Below, one piece after another: positions 38,958 through 52,600 of a stretch of DNA of 64,000 nt (positions within the stretch are counted from its first letter, which is position 1; each line of letters starts with the position of its first letter). Made by a program: the position numbers and the translations under genes. The stretch is from Trichoplax adhaerens (lineage: Eukaryota; Placozoa; Uniplacotomia; Trichoplacea; Trichoplacidae). The notes beneath the pieces are model-generated. The model was not told the DNA's origin. It searched no databases and saw only the letters and a program-made list of their open reading frames with translations. The stretch lies in contig NW_002060947.1 in assembly GCF_000150275.1 (NCBI RefSeq), forward strand, positions 25,350 to 89,349, read 5' to 3'.

Positions 38958-41900
38958 TTACTTGTAAACAGGTAATACACAGTGTAAGCCATGATTAAAC
39001 TTATTAACTTCTGGCGTACTCGTATGCATAGGAGTCGGTCTTCGAGAGGAGATACATCTTAAATGAACATTGTGATTAACTACGTAGAGCTCCAGAGGGT
39101 CAACTTGACTTAGTACTGTGATAACTTGCCTATAGTAACAATAAAATTGAGTTAAAATTGTGATGCAAATAATAGACCTCCTTTAAATGTTTCACTTGTA
39201 GATCTGATATAAATCATCTTCAATTAGAAAGATAGATTTAACAACATATTATAACCACAATATCATAGTCAATTATAAAAAATAGTAAGGGTATATTGAC
39301 GCATATCGACAATTTACCGTGTCTTTGGAGGAAGGCAATCAACTGTTAATAATCCACCACGAGTCGACACTAGGTTCTGGCTACCAGAACAATCGCATTC
39401 AATATAAAATGATGAATTAGCAGTACCATTTTCCGCAGTCATGATCAATCCGCCCATATTGTCCATAAGATATGAACACTTTAATGTTTGAGGTAGATTC
39501 GCTATCTAAAAATCAGAAAATGTAAGTATAAGTAATGTCATGCTAGGCTATAAATTGAAAATTTAGGTTATATTAATATTATATTACTTCGTGCTGCTTT
39601 CCATATTTTTCAACCATCAAGAATAAGGCATTTGCAACAAAACTTGATGTATTTTCTACCTCATCTACTTGAATGACCTTGGAAGAATGCAAGGCTAAAA
39701 CATACTTCGATTGTTCACTCAATAATAAATTTTCATCTAATAGCAATAATAAATTACAGTTAGTCTCGGTGAAATTTCAGCAGATATAACTAACTATATC
39801 TGACTTCAAAGATTTAACATTCATTATGCATAAGTACAAATTCATATATTTTTAGATCTCTTACTGGATAAATTTGTTAGCGAGCAAGTTTGCATAATAA
39901 TGGAGAGGTTTTGAAACGACAGTGTTATAGCAATATATAAACCAGGTTCAAGTAGAGCATGGCAGTTTAAGTAAGCGTGATATCTTCTTTCACTTTTAAC
40001 AACACAGTGCAAAATTTCGCCTGTTACAGAATCACATTTGTAAACTACTACCACAGCGTCCAATATATCAACATTTGATTTATTTCCTACGGCTCTATAA
40101 ATTGAAAGAAAATTTATGTATAGATTTTACGTTAGGAAATTGCAACTACAATTTAACCCACGAAATTTTAGCCAGCACACCTGAGGTTATCTTGGTATAG
40201 AGAAAATTCTACTTCTGATGTTTCAAAGACAGCAATTTGGTGGCACTTTACAACATTACCAGTCATTGGTAAAGAAAAATGTCCCGAAATCCTGTTTTCC
40301 ATCCAACTCGGATTTACTTTACATACATCAACACTTTCAAAATATCTGAGGCATAAGCAAAGAATACAGTCAAGGCTAATACGGGCGTTGATATTTTAAT
40401 GGCTGCTATAAGAAATTTTACTGTCCAATGGGTTATACTCTCAAGCGCAAATTAGACTCCGCCAGTTTATGAAAAAGTTGTTAGAATACTTCGCTGGAAC
40501 TGTCTTACTGATTTATTAAATACTACTAAACACTTTCTATATAAGAAAATTTGGAAATTAATCGCATTCTTGGGTAACACAGACCGAAAATAGGTCAGCG
40601 TTTATGTAGATTGGCGATTTTCATGTAATATCAATAAATTACAGAATAATCACGAAATTACATAAAGGTTGACCTTTTTCGATTTATGCTACCATAGAAT
40701 GAGGTTCATTTTGAAATTTTTTATATAGAAGTGTTTAGTAGTATATAATGCATCAAGTACAATAGTTCCAGCGAAGTATTCTTGAGATCTTTCAAAAAGT
40801 AGCGGGGTTTAGTGCACATGTACATGGAAGATATATACCGAACTTAATAACAGGTGATAAAAGGCTTGATCTCATCTGGGTAAATATACCTCATAAAATC
40901 ATCAAATGACATCCAAAATATGCCTTCTTCACTACCATGAGGAAGCAATTTATTACGTAAACTTATTGTCCAAAGAGGTGAATCATCAGACCAATCGCCA
41001 TTCCAGGAACAACGTTTCCACGGATTGCGTAGCCTTACTAGTCTAAATTTTAAAGTAATATCGATGTAGAGTTATCGATTATTGTCTGACATGGAAACAT
41101 CATTAGGTTTTCATTTGATCTAGAAGATACATGTCCACCTATTCATATTATTCCTTTACCTGATTCCATTAATGTCTTGTACATCAAGAAGCGAGTAAGC
41201 ATGGTTGGGTTGTAAACCAACTTGGTGATATTCTGTTGCATTTATACTGCTATTTAAGCAACCACACGATGAACCCATCAAAAAGCTATACCAACATTTT
41301 AAATAAATAATTAATTAATCAGTCGAATGATAAATAATACGCTAATTTTACGCGGAGATATGGTTATTTCATAACTTTATAGCTACCTAGCTTCTTTACA
41401 ACTTAATAAACGGGCCCAGATTAAATCCTTATCGATATCAGGAGAATAACTACTTATTGTTTCTGAAAAGTAAGAACCAGATTGTACGGTTAATGAATAA
41501 ATTTCATTATTAAGTATGATATGCATATAACATTATCAATTTAAATTTAGATTGTGACCAACTTTGTAATTTAATCATTTCACAAGGAGCTCCAGTAAGT
41601 GTAGCTAGACCTTCAATACAACGACCAGAAGATAATGCTTCATAGCATCCATGCATCTTAGCTAAAGCCTTTTCAATAAATGGAACCCATAATTGATTTC
41701 TTTCAGCCTAAAGAAGTAGCTGACTATTAAATAATCGCAATTATCCACATGACTTTTAATAATACAAGTATTGCTACGACTAAACTAATTATCATCGCTA
41801 TGCGACTTGTACTGCGATCAGTATAGTTACATACTTGAGAATAGACTAAATGCCCGTATTCATCACACGGAAGGAAATCATCGATAAGAATGATATTCCA

Positions 41901-44234
41901 ACGACCATTATTGCATAATCTGACTTGATATACACCTTCGTTATTAATCTAAGAAATAAAAAATATTTAGATTATCAGTTAAATTTTCAAATAACATCTA
42001 ATCATATCAATATCACGAGCTAACTCGGTACGTAGAATTACATTCTGTTGTATTTGATAGAAACTATTTTAAGCTATTTTGTTTACGCTATGGTAACATA
42101 TCAAAAAGTGAAATTTCTCATGTACCTCAGGCGTGATCATGACCTGTTGGACCAGTTCTGGTCGCTCAGCTAAAACAGCTAAGGCGCTCAAGAACCTATC
42201 AAAAAATGCGTACAGTACAGTGGTCAATTACGTCTAGCCATTGGTGTTGGCGTTGGGTAATAATCGTAATATATTACTCTTTACCAGCAATTGCCTAAAA
42301 CTCCTTGCTTGATATCGGATGGTAACGGGGTACGAAAAATGGACCATTTAACTTGATGCTTTGCTAAAAAACTTTTGAAAGTTGCTTGCATTGCTGACAT
42401 ATTAGCAGGTCTAAGCCAATTATTAACTCTTGCTCCAAGTCTAGATCTTCCATCTCGATATAAAGCTTTGGCATTAGGTAAAAATGAATCGTCGGTAAAC
42501 TGCCATTTATTCTATAAGCATCATAAAAACGAAATGAATCGTGACTTGTGAGTATGCGTACATAATATTACGATCATAATTTTATTGGACAACAAATCAC
42601 AGAGTATACTTGTCGGTAACTTAGCCATTATTCACGATCTACCTTATTGCAAGTATTGATAATATTATTAAATTGCGCCTTTGCAACCGCTTCATCTTTA
42701 ATACGTTGCTCTTCCATTGATATCCCACCGGTATCTTCATCGACAATTATATCGGTTGTCATGGATGCGGTTGCCGGTTTATCAGCAATGGCGTTTTTAC
42801 TCACAGCTGTTATACGTTGATTGCCACAAATCGTGCATACTTGTGTTGTAGCATTATTGATGAAGGTACATTGTGAACACTGCCATTGATCAACTACATT
42901 CAAAGAATACAAGGCAAATTAAAGGATTAATGATGAATAGGATACTTTTCCATTGAAGCAGCGTTAACAAACCTTCAGTTTTAATGGATGCTTTATCTGC
43001 TTCCTTGTGGTTGAAAGCGTGTCCACATGCCTGGCAATAGTTACCGGTGTTTATTAAAGTACATCTCGGACATTTCCACCCTAGATCTACAATTTGTACT
43101 CTATCATCAGCATTATAGTGTTTATCTCTTGGAGTATCACAACGGATACATCGTTTATCGTAATTCTTATTAGCACATTTACAGTGGATGCAAGTCCACG
43201 ACGAGTCATGCGATGATTGAATTGTTGATTCTTTTTTATCTTTATGAAGGTTATGATTGGTGACTGGATGATTGATACTACTGTTGGCTTTACTGTGGAT
43301 GCTCTTAGCAGTGGTTGAGTTAGTTGTACTCCTTGTCTTCATCGCTTGATGACAAACACCACATGTTAAATTGGCCGATAAGTTAATGCTGTTACAGGAT
43401 GGGCATTTCCACTGGTTTCGTTCAACTTTTTGTTGTTTCATTTTAGAAATCATCAATTCATCGGCACAAGCATAGTCTATCATTTAAGATACATGTAGCA
43501 TGAATGTATTGAATGATAATGTAGAGAGTAACCTTTTAAGCAACATGGAATTAATTATTAGAGACTGTATCGTTGGGATAAAGCAGGATTAACTTCACTG
43601 CAATATCGGCGGATGATGTACAACATCAAAGGATTTTACATCAATAATAATTAATTATAACGATCAGCAATGAAGATGACTCCTATACTCTTGAACTATT
43701 TTAGAAAAATTTCAAGTTTTCGGTTCACTACAGTTACATAGTTTAATGAAATATTGGCAGAACTACGTTCGATCTACTGGCCAGTAGTAAAATTCCCGAA
43801 GCCTAACATTGGCTAAGGATTCATTGAATGAAGCTTATCGATCCTGCAATATTTAATTCTTGATTGACGAACGCGTATAGTAAGTCTATGACTACTATCA
43901 CTAAAATTATAAATAAACGATTCGTTGTATCTGTCGACCCTTTTAACAAGAGTACCAAGCATAAAAGCACACTACTCTTGGTGCTTCCATCTTGCGATAA
44001 CAGAGTCAAAGGAGAAACTACGGTATACTGTATCCTAAAGTAGTCTATCGATGTACCTTCCTGACTGGAATGGAAATGATCCTCACCAGCACTTCTCAGC
44101 ATCGTACATGCTTGGCAATTCCTCACGCTGTCTTTATTGAGTGTTCCGCATGTACTACAGAGCCAGTCGTCCTTTTTATTCCTTGCGTAGGGTGCTTGAA
44201 TACCATCGGCGATATTTTTGAATAATTTCTTCAT
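38958..44234 (-). CDS. CAPN15: Calpain-15 (SOLH-type cysteine protease), about 15 exons
   Basis: Calpain-15 homologue: N-terminal RanBP2-type zinc fingers, a calpain protease core and a SOL-type C-terminal domain. Start at 44234 (MKKLFKN). Exons 44057-44234, 42973-43476 and 42643-42893 join in phase (1, 1, 0) and carry five W-x-C-x2-C..C-x2-C fingers: [43 protein letters not shown]. Exon 4 (starting 42511) reads [10 protein letters not shown] and ends at the catalytic-Cys motif GNC(W), split by an intron before [12 protein letters not shown]. His lies in NHAYSLLDV (41160-41290) and Asn in LRNPW (40890-41045). C-terminal exons cover 40180-40345, 39858-40095, 39590-39740 and about 39318-39510. 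The last exon, 38958-39129, restores the [10 protein letters not shown] motif (human: RQVLVILSQL). The triad is intact, so an active protease is expected. The domain order matches vertebrate SOLH. Confidence 0.92.
40483..40782. mobile_element. 300-bp foldback (MITE-like) element in a calpain-15 intron
   Basis: Begins AGAATACTTCGCTGGAACT and ends with the reverse complement of that sequence (AGTTCCAGCGAAGTATTCT). The complementarity continues inward with small gaps: TACTACTAAACAC(T)TTCTATATA on the left pairs with TATATAGAAGTGTTTAGTAGTA on the right, and AGGTCAGCGTTTATGTA pairs with TACATAAAGGTTGACCT. Almost the whole element is one imperfect hairpin. No coding capacity and no clear target-site duplication. 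It lies between the LRNPW exon and the YFESVDVCK exon. Confidence 0.8.
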
Positions 44235-45701
44235 CTTGATAAAGTTCAGCGATGTGGCACTGCACTATTTACGACATGATCAGTTGAAATGTTTTGCCAT
44301 TTTCTTACGCTAGAATTTGTTTAGTTTCCAATCGATTCGTCATCATGAAGTCATCGCAAATGGATCGATTCGTCTCAGTACGGTTCGGTACGGTACTGAA
44401 AGAACTTGTCATGCCAGTGATAAGGTGACTGATTCAAGTGGTACACTACCCTACAAAACACACTCATGCTGGGTAGCTTCTGACAAGTGCTACTGTCGCT
44501 TTCCCAGTCAGTCTACCAACTACGCACTTTACTGAATAGACTTCCGCAGGCAGGTACAAGCGTCTGTCTGGCTGTAGACAGGTTGCAACAGCAATCCATC
44601 GCCAATCCGACACGATATAGTATTTATTAATTAAATTATGATTTATTATTATTCTATGGAAAAAGAATCAAATGACTTTGACTGTATAGGCAATTGGATT
44701 TAATTGGGTGCGATTAACTTTATACTCATCACGGCAACTTCATTTTAGCCAAATATTCATTTTACTTGATACATAAAGTGATAAATTGAAGTATTGTATT
44801 CAATCAAACAAGTACGTAAGTAAGGTATGTCAAATACGCAGGCTTTGCTATTTGTTGTCATGGCCTATAGGATCGATCCAGACCATTTTAATAAATAGGA
44901 TTATCATTATCGTCACTACTGTGCACAGTGTACAAGTAGTGAGCAGTCTGTACGGTAGTAGTGCATTTCCGCACTTTGATCACACACCCCGGTGTAGTCT
45001 ATACGACGCCTTGATCGCCATCACAACGCTTTCATGTCAGTGGAAAAGAGTCGATGGACAGCACTGCGCAGTATACCAACCTGTAGCCCCATAGGGATAA
45101 ATGGAAAAGTCTGATTGATCTCCAGGAGTATAATAACGTATTTATCCCCCTACGGATATCCAGTTATCAATGGATGTCCTCGTAAAGTAAAAGTATGCAT
45201 TAAGGTGGAAGTACAGACAGATAGACTCAGCTACACTTGTACACTATCAGTACACTGTACAAGTGTACAGTAATGTACAGTACTGTATAACATCCTACAG
45301 TATAAAATAATATAGAATATACAGTACTGTAGATCATAAAGGTATTGAACCGAACCTTTCTTACAGTAGGTCTAATATAGATGCTATTACAGTAATCTCT
45401 GGTACAGTACCGTACGCGATTGCACAGTACAAATGCTGTATACTGTACACTGTACACTGTACTGTACAGTCGTGTGAGTGTACAGTACAGTACTATACAG
45501 TACAGTACTCCACTATACTGTACTGTACAGTACTGTACACCCTACCGTACTATACACCGTACTGCGCTGTACTATACAGTACACTGCACTGCACGTCATT
45601 GCGGCAATTTTCAAAATCGTCAGTCGGTTGGTTTTTGCAGCATCGTTCTCCATCGACAAAACTGTAAATATCGTCAACACAAGCAAATCGTTGTCAAAAT
45701 C
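44235..45701. other. Divergent spacer between calpain-15 and securin-like gene
   Basis: Presumably holds both promoters. It contains a short GTACGGT run (44377-44400) about 145 bases from the calpain-15 ATG and a dense GTAC array next to the securin-like gene. The reading frames at 44317-44535, 44786-45094 and around 45420-45770 are noise through repeats. Confidence 0.5.
45231..45596. repeat. Dense GTAC palindromic array upstream of the securin-like gene
   Basis: The densest array in the window, especially 45420-45596, where TACTGTACAG/TACAGTACTG units alternate almost without interruption. It ends about 105 bases before the ATG at 45702. Overlapping open frames exist on both strands purely because the repeat lacks stop codons. 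Confidence 0.85.
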
Positions 45702-46731
45702 ATGTCTAGTCAAGCTCAGCGGAAAGAAAATTTACATGCTACTCGGCCTCTTCAAGGTTCGGTTCATGGGTTGATGAGTTTAATTTGGATTGAAATTAGC
45801 CTGTACAATGCAAGTAGCTGTATTGCTGTGTACTGATGTCTTTTTCAATGACTTGCTTATTGATCGATCGATAGGAAAGCAACTTCTATCCAATCAGTCA
45901 TCAACGAAACGTAGGGCCCTAGGAGATATTGGAAATGATACAAAACTAAGAAAACAGGCTTTACCTAAAAAGCATAATGTACCTCTTGGCAATGTCATGA
46001 AAAAAGAAGTCAACGCTGTTCGTGATACTACAATCGACTATGACTGTGAAATCGAGAAACCATCATTTCCGTTAACTGGTTCGTATACTGTAGTATGTAC
46101 TGTATAGTACAACTAAAAGTTGCATTAATAAGACTCGGTGTAGTTTGCCTTGAAGTGCAATGTTAATAACGTGTATTATTAAATTGTGTTACACATTGAA
46201 TGTCTGCATGTACTGGAATACATTGAATTCATGGAATGGACTACAGTAATCGATGAAGAGGAAAATTTTGCCCCTCCAACTTTCTTTCCCAACGTTAAAA
46301 CTCGTGTAACATTAGACTTTGTCAGGACTTCACCGTGCAACTCAAGCAATACGCTTGCATTGGCTGATTCTAATTGGGAACCTAATTTATTGGAACTTAT
46401 CGGTATGCTTGCTATTTTTAAGCTGTAAAACATTCAATTATTTCTTTATTTTTACGCTTGAATCTGTCCAATAATTTCACTTAATGCACTTCCTAAGAAA
46501 TCAACTATAGTCACCTAATAGATGATATGTTGTTGAATAGTCTTACTAATTACGTGTTGAATATCGTGGATGAAAATATATTTGAATACTGTACTCTGAA
46601 ATGTTAAAATGACTTCAGGTTCGACAAGTGCCCAAGATAGCATGACGTTGTGTCCTGTCAATGAAGATGATGATCTGGACGGTGATGACTACAGTCAGCT
46701 AAGATTATCGGATATTGACTTTGAAATGTAA
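45702..46731 (+). CDS. PTTG1: Securin-like APC/C substrate, 4 exons
   Basis: Exons are 45702-45756, 45875-46078, 46247-46402 and 46619-46731. All three introns are phase 1 and the total is 175 residues (human securin has 202). Securin binds and inhibits separase until the anaphase-promoting complex destroys it. Seen here: a KEN box at residues 8-10 (RKENLH), then a full RxxLxxxxN destruction box in KRRALGDIGN, then an acidic-hydrophobic run DCEIEKPSFPL (human: PEIEKFFPF), VIDEEENFAPP (human: ILDEEREL..GPP), NWEPNLLEL (human: PWESNLLQS) and a terminal LSDIDFEM (human: CCDIDI). The order and spacing of these short motifs match securin, and there is no cyclin box despite the cyclin-like D-box. 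Securins diverge fast, so this is a motif-level call. The exon 3 acceptor was chosen at 46246 because it keeps phase. Confidence 0.68.
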
Positions 46732-49631
46732 TCTGTGTACAGTACATACCCTCATTTCCAATATTATATCAGTTAGTGTACTATAAATCATAAGACTGAT
46801 AGTGATATCACTTTACTCTCTACTTTTACATAGTCTACTAAGTAATGTGGCTTAATGTCAATTTATTAACTGCTTGATGAACTACAAGTAAACGTTTTTC
46901 AATATTGCAATTTGTAGTTTACTCACTACTACTTTAAATCGGACAAAGCAGTGTTTAGAAATAACTAGTTTTCTTACCGAAAACCCTGTACAAAATCGAT
47001 ATGACTACAGAAAACATTTATTTATTATTGTACAGCTATATGTGTGATTTAAACTATTACCAGAGGATATATACTGTATTTGCTGCAGAAACAACATCAA
47101 AGTGGTCATCAATGATTCATTTTGTTCTAGTTAATCCATGCTTCTACTTGTGTGTCCCATCAAACGTAATACTTTGGTTGAGAAATCATTGGATGATTGA
47201 TCAATCCGACATAGCTATGCCTAATATATATCTATCTTTATCTACTATACTTAAATATTGTCTGTTTGAAGGAACAATTGCCTTCTTTTTCCAATGTGCA
47301 TTACAATGACACTTTAACCGATAAACCATTTGCAAAGCTTGAACTTTTGATAAATGTAAATTCAACTTTAAAATGAATTGATGATTTATTGCACTCGATT
47401 GCAAATAACTGTTCCAATTTTGTCTACATGATTTAAAGCGTGTATTTATTATGTATAAATAAGGCGGTAGTGAACTGCCCGGTACATTTTCAATAACTAG
47501 TTATTAGGCTATATTGATGCTGAATCAAATTAGGCATTGCTGTTTTACATAAATCAGGAAAACTGATGCAATGCACGTTTACTCATAGCAGGAACAAGTA
47601 ATAATCATTTTTTTACTTGAAACAACAACAGTAATATATCATGAGCAAATCAGGCTAGTCGTAATTGTATGTTGCTTCCTTCTATAGTACTTCACTGATA
47701 ATTACATAGTGTGTTATATTGTCATCCAGTTATTCGGACTCACTTCTCCGTCTACCCGGGTAGCCTTTATTTTGTAGATTGCAGGTACTCGGATCATGTT
47801 TTATTCTTCTGGTTATTATGTGCAATTGCATTAATGTAATTGGATCATCTCAGTATTGCATATATGTATTTAATTTATTGATATATATATATATAGACTT
47901 ATACAGTATAGGCCACGTATAATCCACATCACACGGCCAGGCACTAGACTTAATTGGGCACTCGGGTCTGCAAGCAATTCAGAATGTTACTGTACACTGT
48001 ACATTATGTCGGTATTAGAAAACGACAATAATCGTGCAGTAGTATCGTGCGATGCTGTATCGTGCGATGCTAAAACTAAAATTATAGCCAGTACTATAAA
48101 ACTTTGATACGAATCAAGATATTTAATACTAATCATGTCAGTGCTGGTAGACTGAATTATTAAGGTATGATAGTGCACTAAGCATAACATCTGTTAATAT
48201 TACCAGAACTTTTATTCGCACAGTATGGTGTGCGGGTTCGGCTGCTGTAGCTAGTTGTACAGTAATCTAGACCCGATCATGGTCTACAGTGCACACTGTT
48301 CAGTATGTTCTAGTAATAATCTATGTACCATATTAAAAAGTGAAGTTGAACGAGTGGGTACTAGCTAACTCGTACACTATAAATATTAAATATTACCAGC
48401 AATACTGGTGAAAGTTTCATCGTCTATTTTAAAAGCGTCAAACACAATACGTTTAAACGTATTACTGGAAGTATGATTTGAGAATTATAATACCTTGATT
48501 TTTATCTATAGGCGCTACTTTTCCAATTCAATTATCGATGACAAGTTGAATGAAGTACCTATGTAATCCCCTTTCATTCGATAGGTGTGAATAGTAAAGA
48601 CTACTATACGAGTAAAACGCTTGAAAAATATACAAATCATTACGGACTGTATTATGTCTGATGGTCGGTTAGAACCTATTAGAATTTTGGATCCATTTTT
48701 ACACCATTGCACTATCGAACGTTTGACAGTGTACCGGGCTTGGAGGATTTGCTGCAGACACTTTATCGTATTAACTTCACTTTAATCTACGTTGGATTGA
48801 TTGAACGCTGCAAAATAACAACTATAATTCCACTCTCGTAATATCCAATTTGCATTGATATCGTTTCATCTACAAGGTACTACTGTAGTGTACCGTTACT
48901 ACAGTATAGTATAACGTGATTAATTTTCTTTCCGATAAATCGGTGCATGTCTTTGTGATCAATTTTTACGACGAATTCTATAAAATTTATATGAGACGAA
49001 AGACTGATATAAATTTGACTCCAAACTGGTCCTTCCATTTATTCCATTTTTTCCTCATTTGAACCGAAATTCATCCCATCGTACAGTACACTGAATCAAC
49101 AATATAGTATGGAAAACGGACAGACAGACATCAAGTTACGGTACAGTACACTCACTGTACTGTACAGTACGATAGAATGGCATGCCGCTCTACAGTACAG
49201 TACAGTATGGCGATTGCAGGCAGTTTAATCCAGCTTCAGCCACTGACTGCGCCGCAGACTACAGTAGAGTACAGTACATTGTACTGTACAGCACTTCAGA
49301 GAAATGAAGCAAAGCCTGACTCAATACTCCATCTGTCCAGTAGTCGGCCGTAGACCGCACGGATAGGGAAGACTACTGTAGAGACCCTTGGTGAACACTC
49401 CATTGCCTCGTAAAATCAATGAATCAGTAGACAATATTATGCAAGTCCATGGTACTGGCTAGAGTTTCTATCCTATCGATGGTTAAATATGGAAAATAGT
49501 GATAGACAAAATTCTTGATTGGTAGAATAGATGGTATTAACATTGATCCAAGTGGCGTTAAAGCTGAAGAAGGAAATTGAAGGTATAAAAACTGACTGTT
49601 AGTAGGAACTCGCACGACTGTATCGAACGCA
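46732..49631. other. Spacer between securin-like gene and SLC30A9
   Basis: No gene I can support. A 102-codon plus-strand frame at 47001-47309 has hydrophobic stretches but no family motif. An (AT)n tract lies at about 47878-47894 and a 12-bp palindrome CTACCCGGGTAG at 47752-47763. GTAC arrays appear close to SLC30A9. Confidence 0.5.
49081..49290. repeat. GTAC-rich arrays upstream of SLC30A9
   Basis: Runs of GTACAGTACACT, TACTGTACAGTACG, TACAGTACAGTACAG and GTACAGTACATTGTACTGTA are spread over about 210 bases, ending about 340 bases before the SLC30A9 ATG. Confidence 0.8.
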
Positions 49632-52600
49632 ATGGCGTTATCGCGTTTGCCAGGTATTTTAGCAATGTACCAATATGCTGTCAGTGCTCACAAAGTTGCC
49701 ATCAGATTACCGACTTTATCCTATCGAAGTAAGTGGACAAAGTTCAATGTACACATTGTGTAGAGATGGAAATGAAATTTTGAATACAGCAGAATGAGAT
49801 GTAATCCTACTTTCATTGTCATATGGAACATTGTATCAGTGCTTTGTTTTTATATTACACTGCTGGCTTGTAGTAATGTACTTACAATATCTCTGGTCTC
49901 TGATTTGCCTTGCCGAGAGTTTACTTCAGTGATCATGGAGTCAATGACGTACTGGATTAATTCTTGCTTAATCTATGCTATCATTCTAGTTTGATAGAAA
50001 GATTATCTGATTCAATAACCCCAAAATCAATACAAATACTCAATTTACTTGATATTAGTTAGTACTGCGGGACTACAATATTTCATCACAGTTACACCAA
50101 TTGAATTGCTAACTTCATAGCAACACGTATTCCAAACGTAAATCTCCTCTTTCATTATGCTAGGTGTTTCCTATGACTTGACTGCACTATTTCATGATCG
50201 CAGTTGGGTAACAAAGTATCGTTATGCAGCACCAATTCGTGGATGTGCAAGTAGCAATCACAACGACGATCCGAAGAAAGAAGATAAAATGGATACCAGT
50301 ACGGTTGAAGCCAAACGTGAGTTTTCGACATTGCAGCTTACTACGCTATTTCTCTTTGTCTACTTTCGACCTAAACATGGATTATTATACCACTGCATAG
50401 AAATTATAATCATCCTTCTATTTCATTAGTTTTGGTGGTTATTAATAGTTCAACAATTTAAAGTAATAATGCTATTATTAAAATCGTTTCTGGCTCTCTA
50501 CAATTTCGGATATTTTTGTGATGATTTGTAGTATTATGGTACAGTAGATAGAGAGATATAACAAACTACTACGGTATGCATTATGTTTTCAATGACTTAC
50601 TGTCAACTATAGTATACAAGTATGTGTAGTATGAATCGCATGAACGACTTTCAGTCTACTGAAATGTTAATATAATTAGGATGCTTTGCTTTATTTTGGG
50701 ATAATTACAGCTAAACCTACCAAACCAAGATGGAAACCTACAATTATGGACAAAAATGCCAAGCATACCCAAAATACTCAAATTACAGTTGTAAGAGCAA
50801 TGAACGATTACCTCCTGACTTTAGAGTAAGTTGAAAGATTATAATTCGTTACTATTTTCACAGCACTGCTATAACATGCAATCCATGATAACTTTGTTAG
50901 TCGATTTCTACAATCGCTAAAATTTGGTACAGTAATATATTTGACAGCAATTACATTGATAGTTGACTATATTGCATGTAGTACTGCAAAGGATGTCACG
51001 TTGTATCGCACGTACAATAGTTGTTGATTTAAGCTTTATACTAACACGTACGTAGCAACAAATTGAAACCTTTTGCTTGATTAATGTAGAGATTTACAGG
51101 ATCTTAAACATATATCCGTCCGCAGTGCTTATGCATCGGAATTTACCTCGGAATTTATATATTGGAAGTCGGATGTTGAGAAAAGGTAATATCTTGAATA
51201 TTCTATTTAGGTTATGCTATGTTTAAATTCGTTTCAAAAGACGATATAAAAAATACGATTTATGAGGGTATAACATACGTGTAATAGCTTAAAAATAATG
51301 AAACTTGTTACATCCATGACTAAGATTTGATAATTTATTTGGTTTGCTTCATTAGAGCAATAGCAAAATGGGGAAATTTGGAGAATTTAGATAAGGAATT
51401 ACGCAAAGTGAAAGAGAAGCTTGATGATGATGAGAGAGGAAGACGAGGTTATAACTTTCTTCAAACATTGTCTTTCTAATAGTTTTAGTAATCCGTGATG
51501 GCTATTGTTTTTATATGGACAAATATTGGTTTACTCTTACTTTTTAAAAACTATACGTGATTCTGCAAAATGTAAGCCACCCGGATTAAATCTTACATTG
51601 AAGTATTCTTTTGCTTTATACAATAAGGTTTAAGCGCCTTAATGGGACATTTGAAAAAGCAAGTTAAAGATCAGCAAAAATTAAATGTGGATCATAAGGT
51701 GATTTAATTAACGTAAGATTCAAAGTTGTAGATACTGATGCTGTCTAGTTGCAAGCACTTCCGTTGTAATTATGTTATCACAAGATATTGACGCATGCTG
51801 GTCTGGTCTAGTGCTTTATACCGTATTTCGTAGTAATCTTATACTAAATAGATCTTTTATGTTAAAAGCTGTTTGGTAGTCAAGAAGAACGTATGTCACA
51901 CGTTCGAGGCTCTGCAAAATTGGTTATGTATGCTATTCTAAGGTACTACTTATCTACTTTATAAAATTTATTAACTATAAATGTCAATGTAAAGTGCGTC
52001 ATTAATACTACCTTCTTCCTGTTTTTATTACTGCTAATAGCTTACTCGCTACCTAACTATTATATAATATATTTTTATCTTAATTTTAGTAATGTTTCCG
52101 TTATGTGCTTTAAACTATTGGCATATATTTGGACTGGTTCAGCTTCAATGCTATCAGAGGGAATACATTCTCTAGCTGATGTAGCCAATCAGGTATAAAT
52201 TCTGAACTAGTTGTTGTGCCTATTTTATAGTTATGTGAACTGATCTTTCCACATTATTCTCTAGTGTCTATTATTATATGGAATATTTTACTCCCTTAGG
52301 CAGCCTTCGCCTGATCATCCGTTAGTTTCAGTTACTTGATATTTCTTAGTGATAATTTAATGATAGTAAGCCTTATGAATGATTAATACATTACTATATT
52401 GCATTCTGTCTATAGCTATGGATTTTCTCGTGCACGCTACGTTTATGCTCTCATAAGTGGAGTGGGTATCTTTTGTGTGGGCGCCGGCGTTAATATATAT
52501 CATGGAATCTCGTTACTTATGAATCCTCATCAGCTTGAGTCATTGCTTGTGGTAATTTGGAAATACTACTACAGCTTGTTGTCGAATTATGATATAAATC

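Noticed and set aside
45420-45836. 138- and 98-codon plus-strand frames through the GTAC array
   Set aside because: Composed of TVLYST/YCTVQ-type residues because the repeat lacks stop codons; overlapping frames on both strands are equally open. Only the last part overlaps the real securin-like exon 1.
47001-47309. 102-codon hydrophobic plus frame
   Set aside because: Length is within chance for this spacer; no motif, homology pattern or splice partner. Kept as unassigned.
49794-49994. 66-codon hydrophobic frame in SLC30A9 intron 1
   Set aside because: Lies wholly in the intron between two in-phase SLC30A9 exons and has no family signature.
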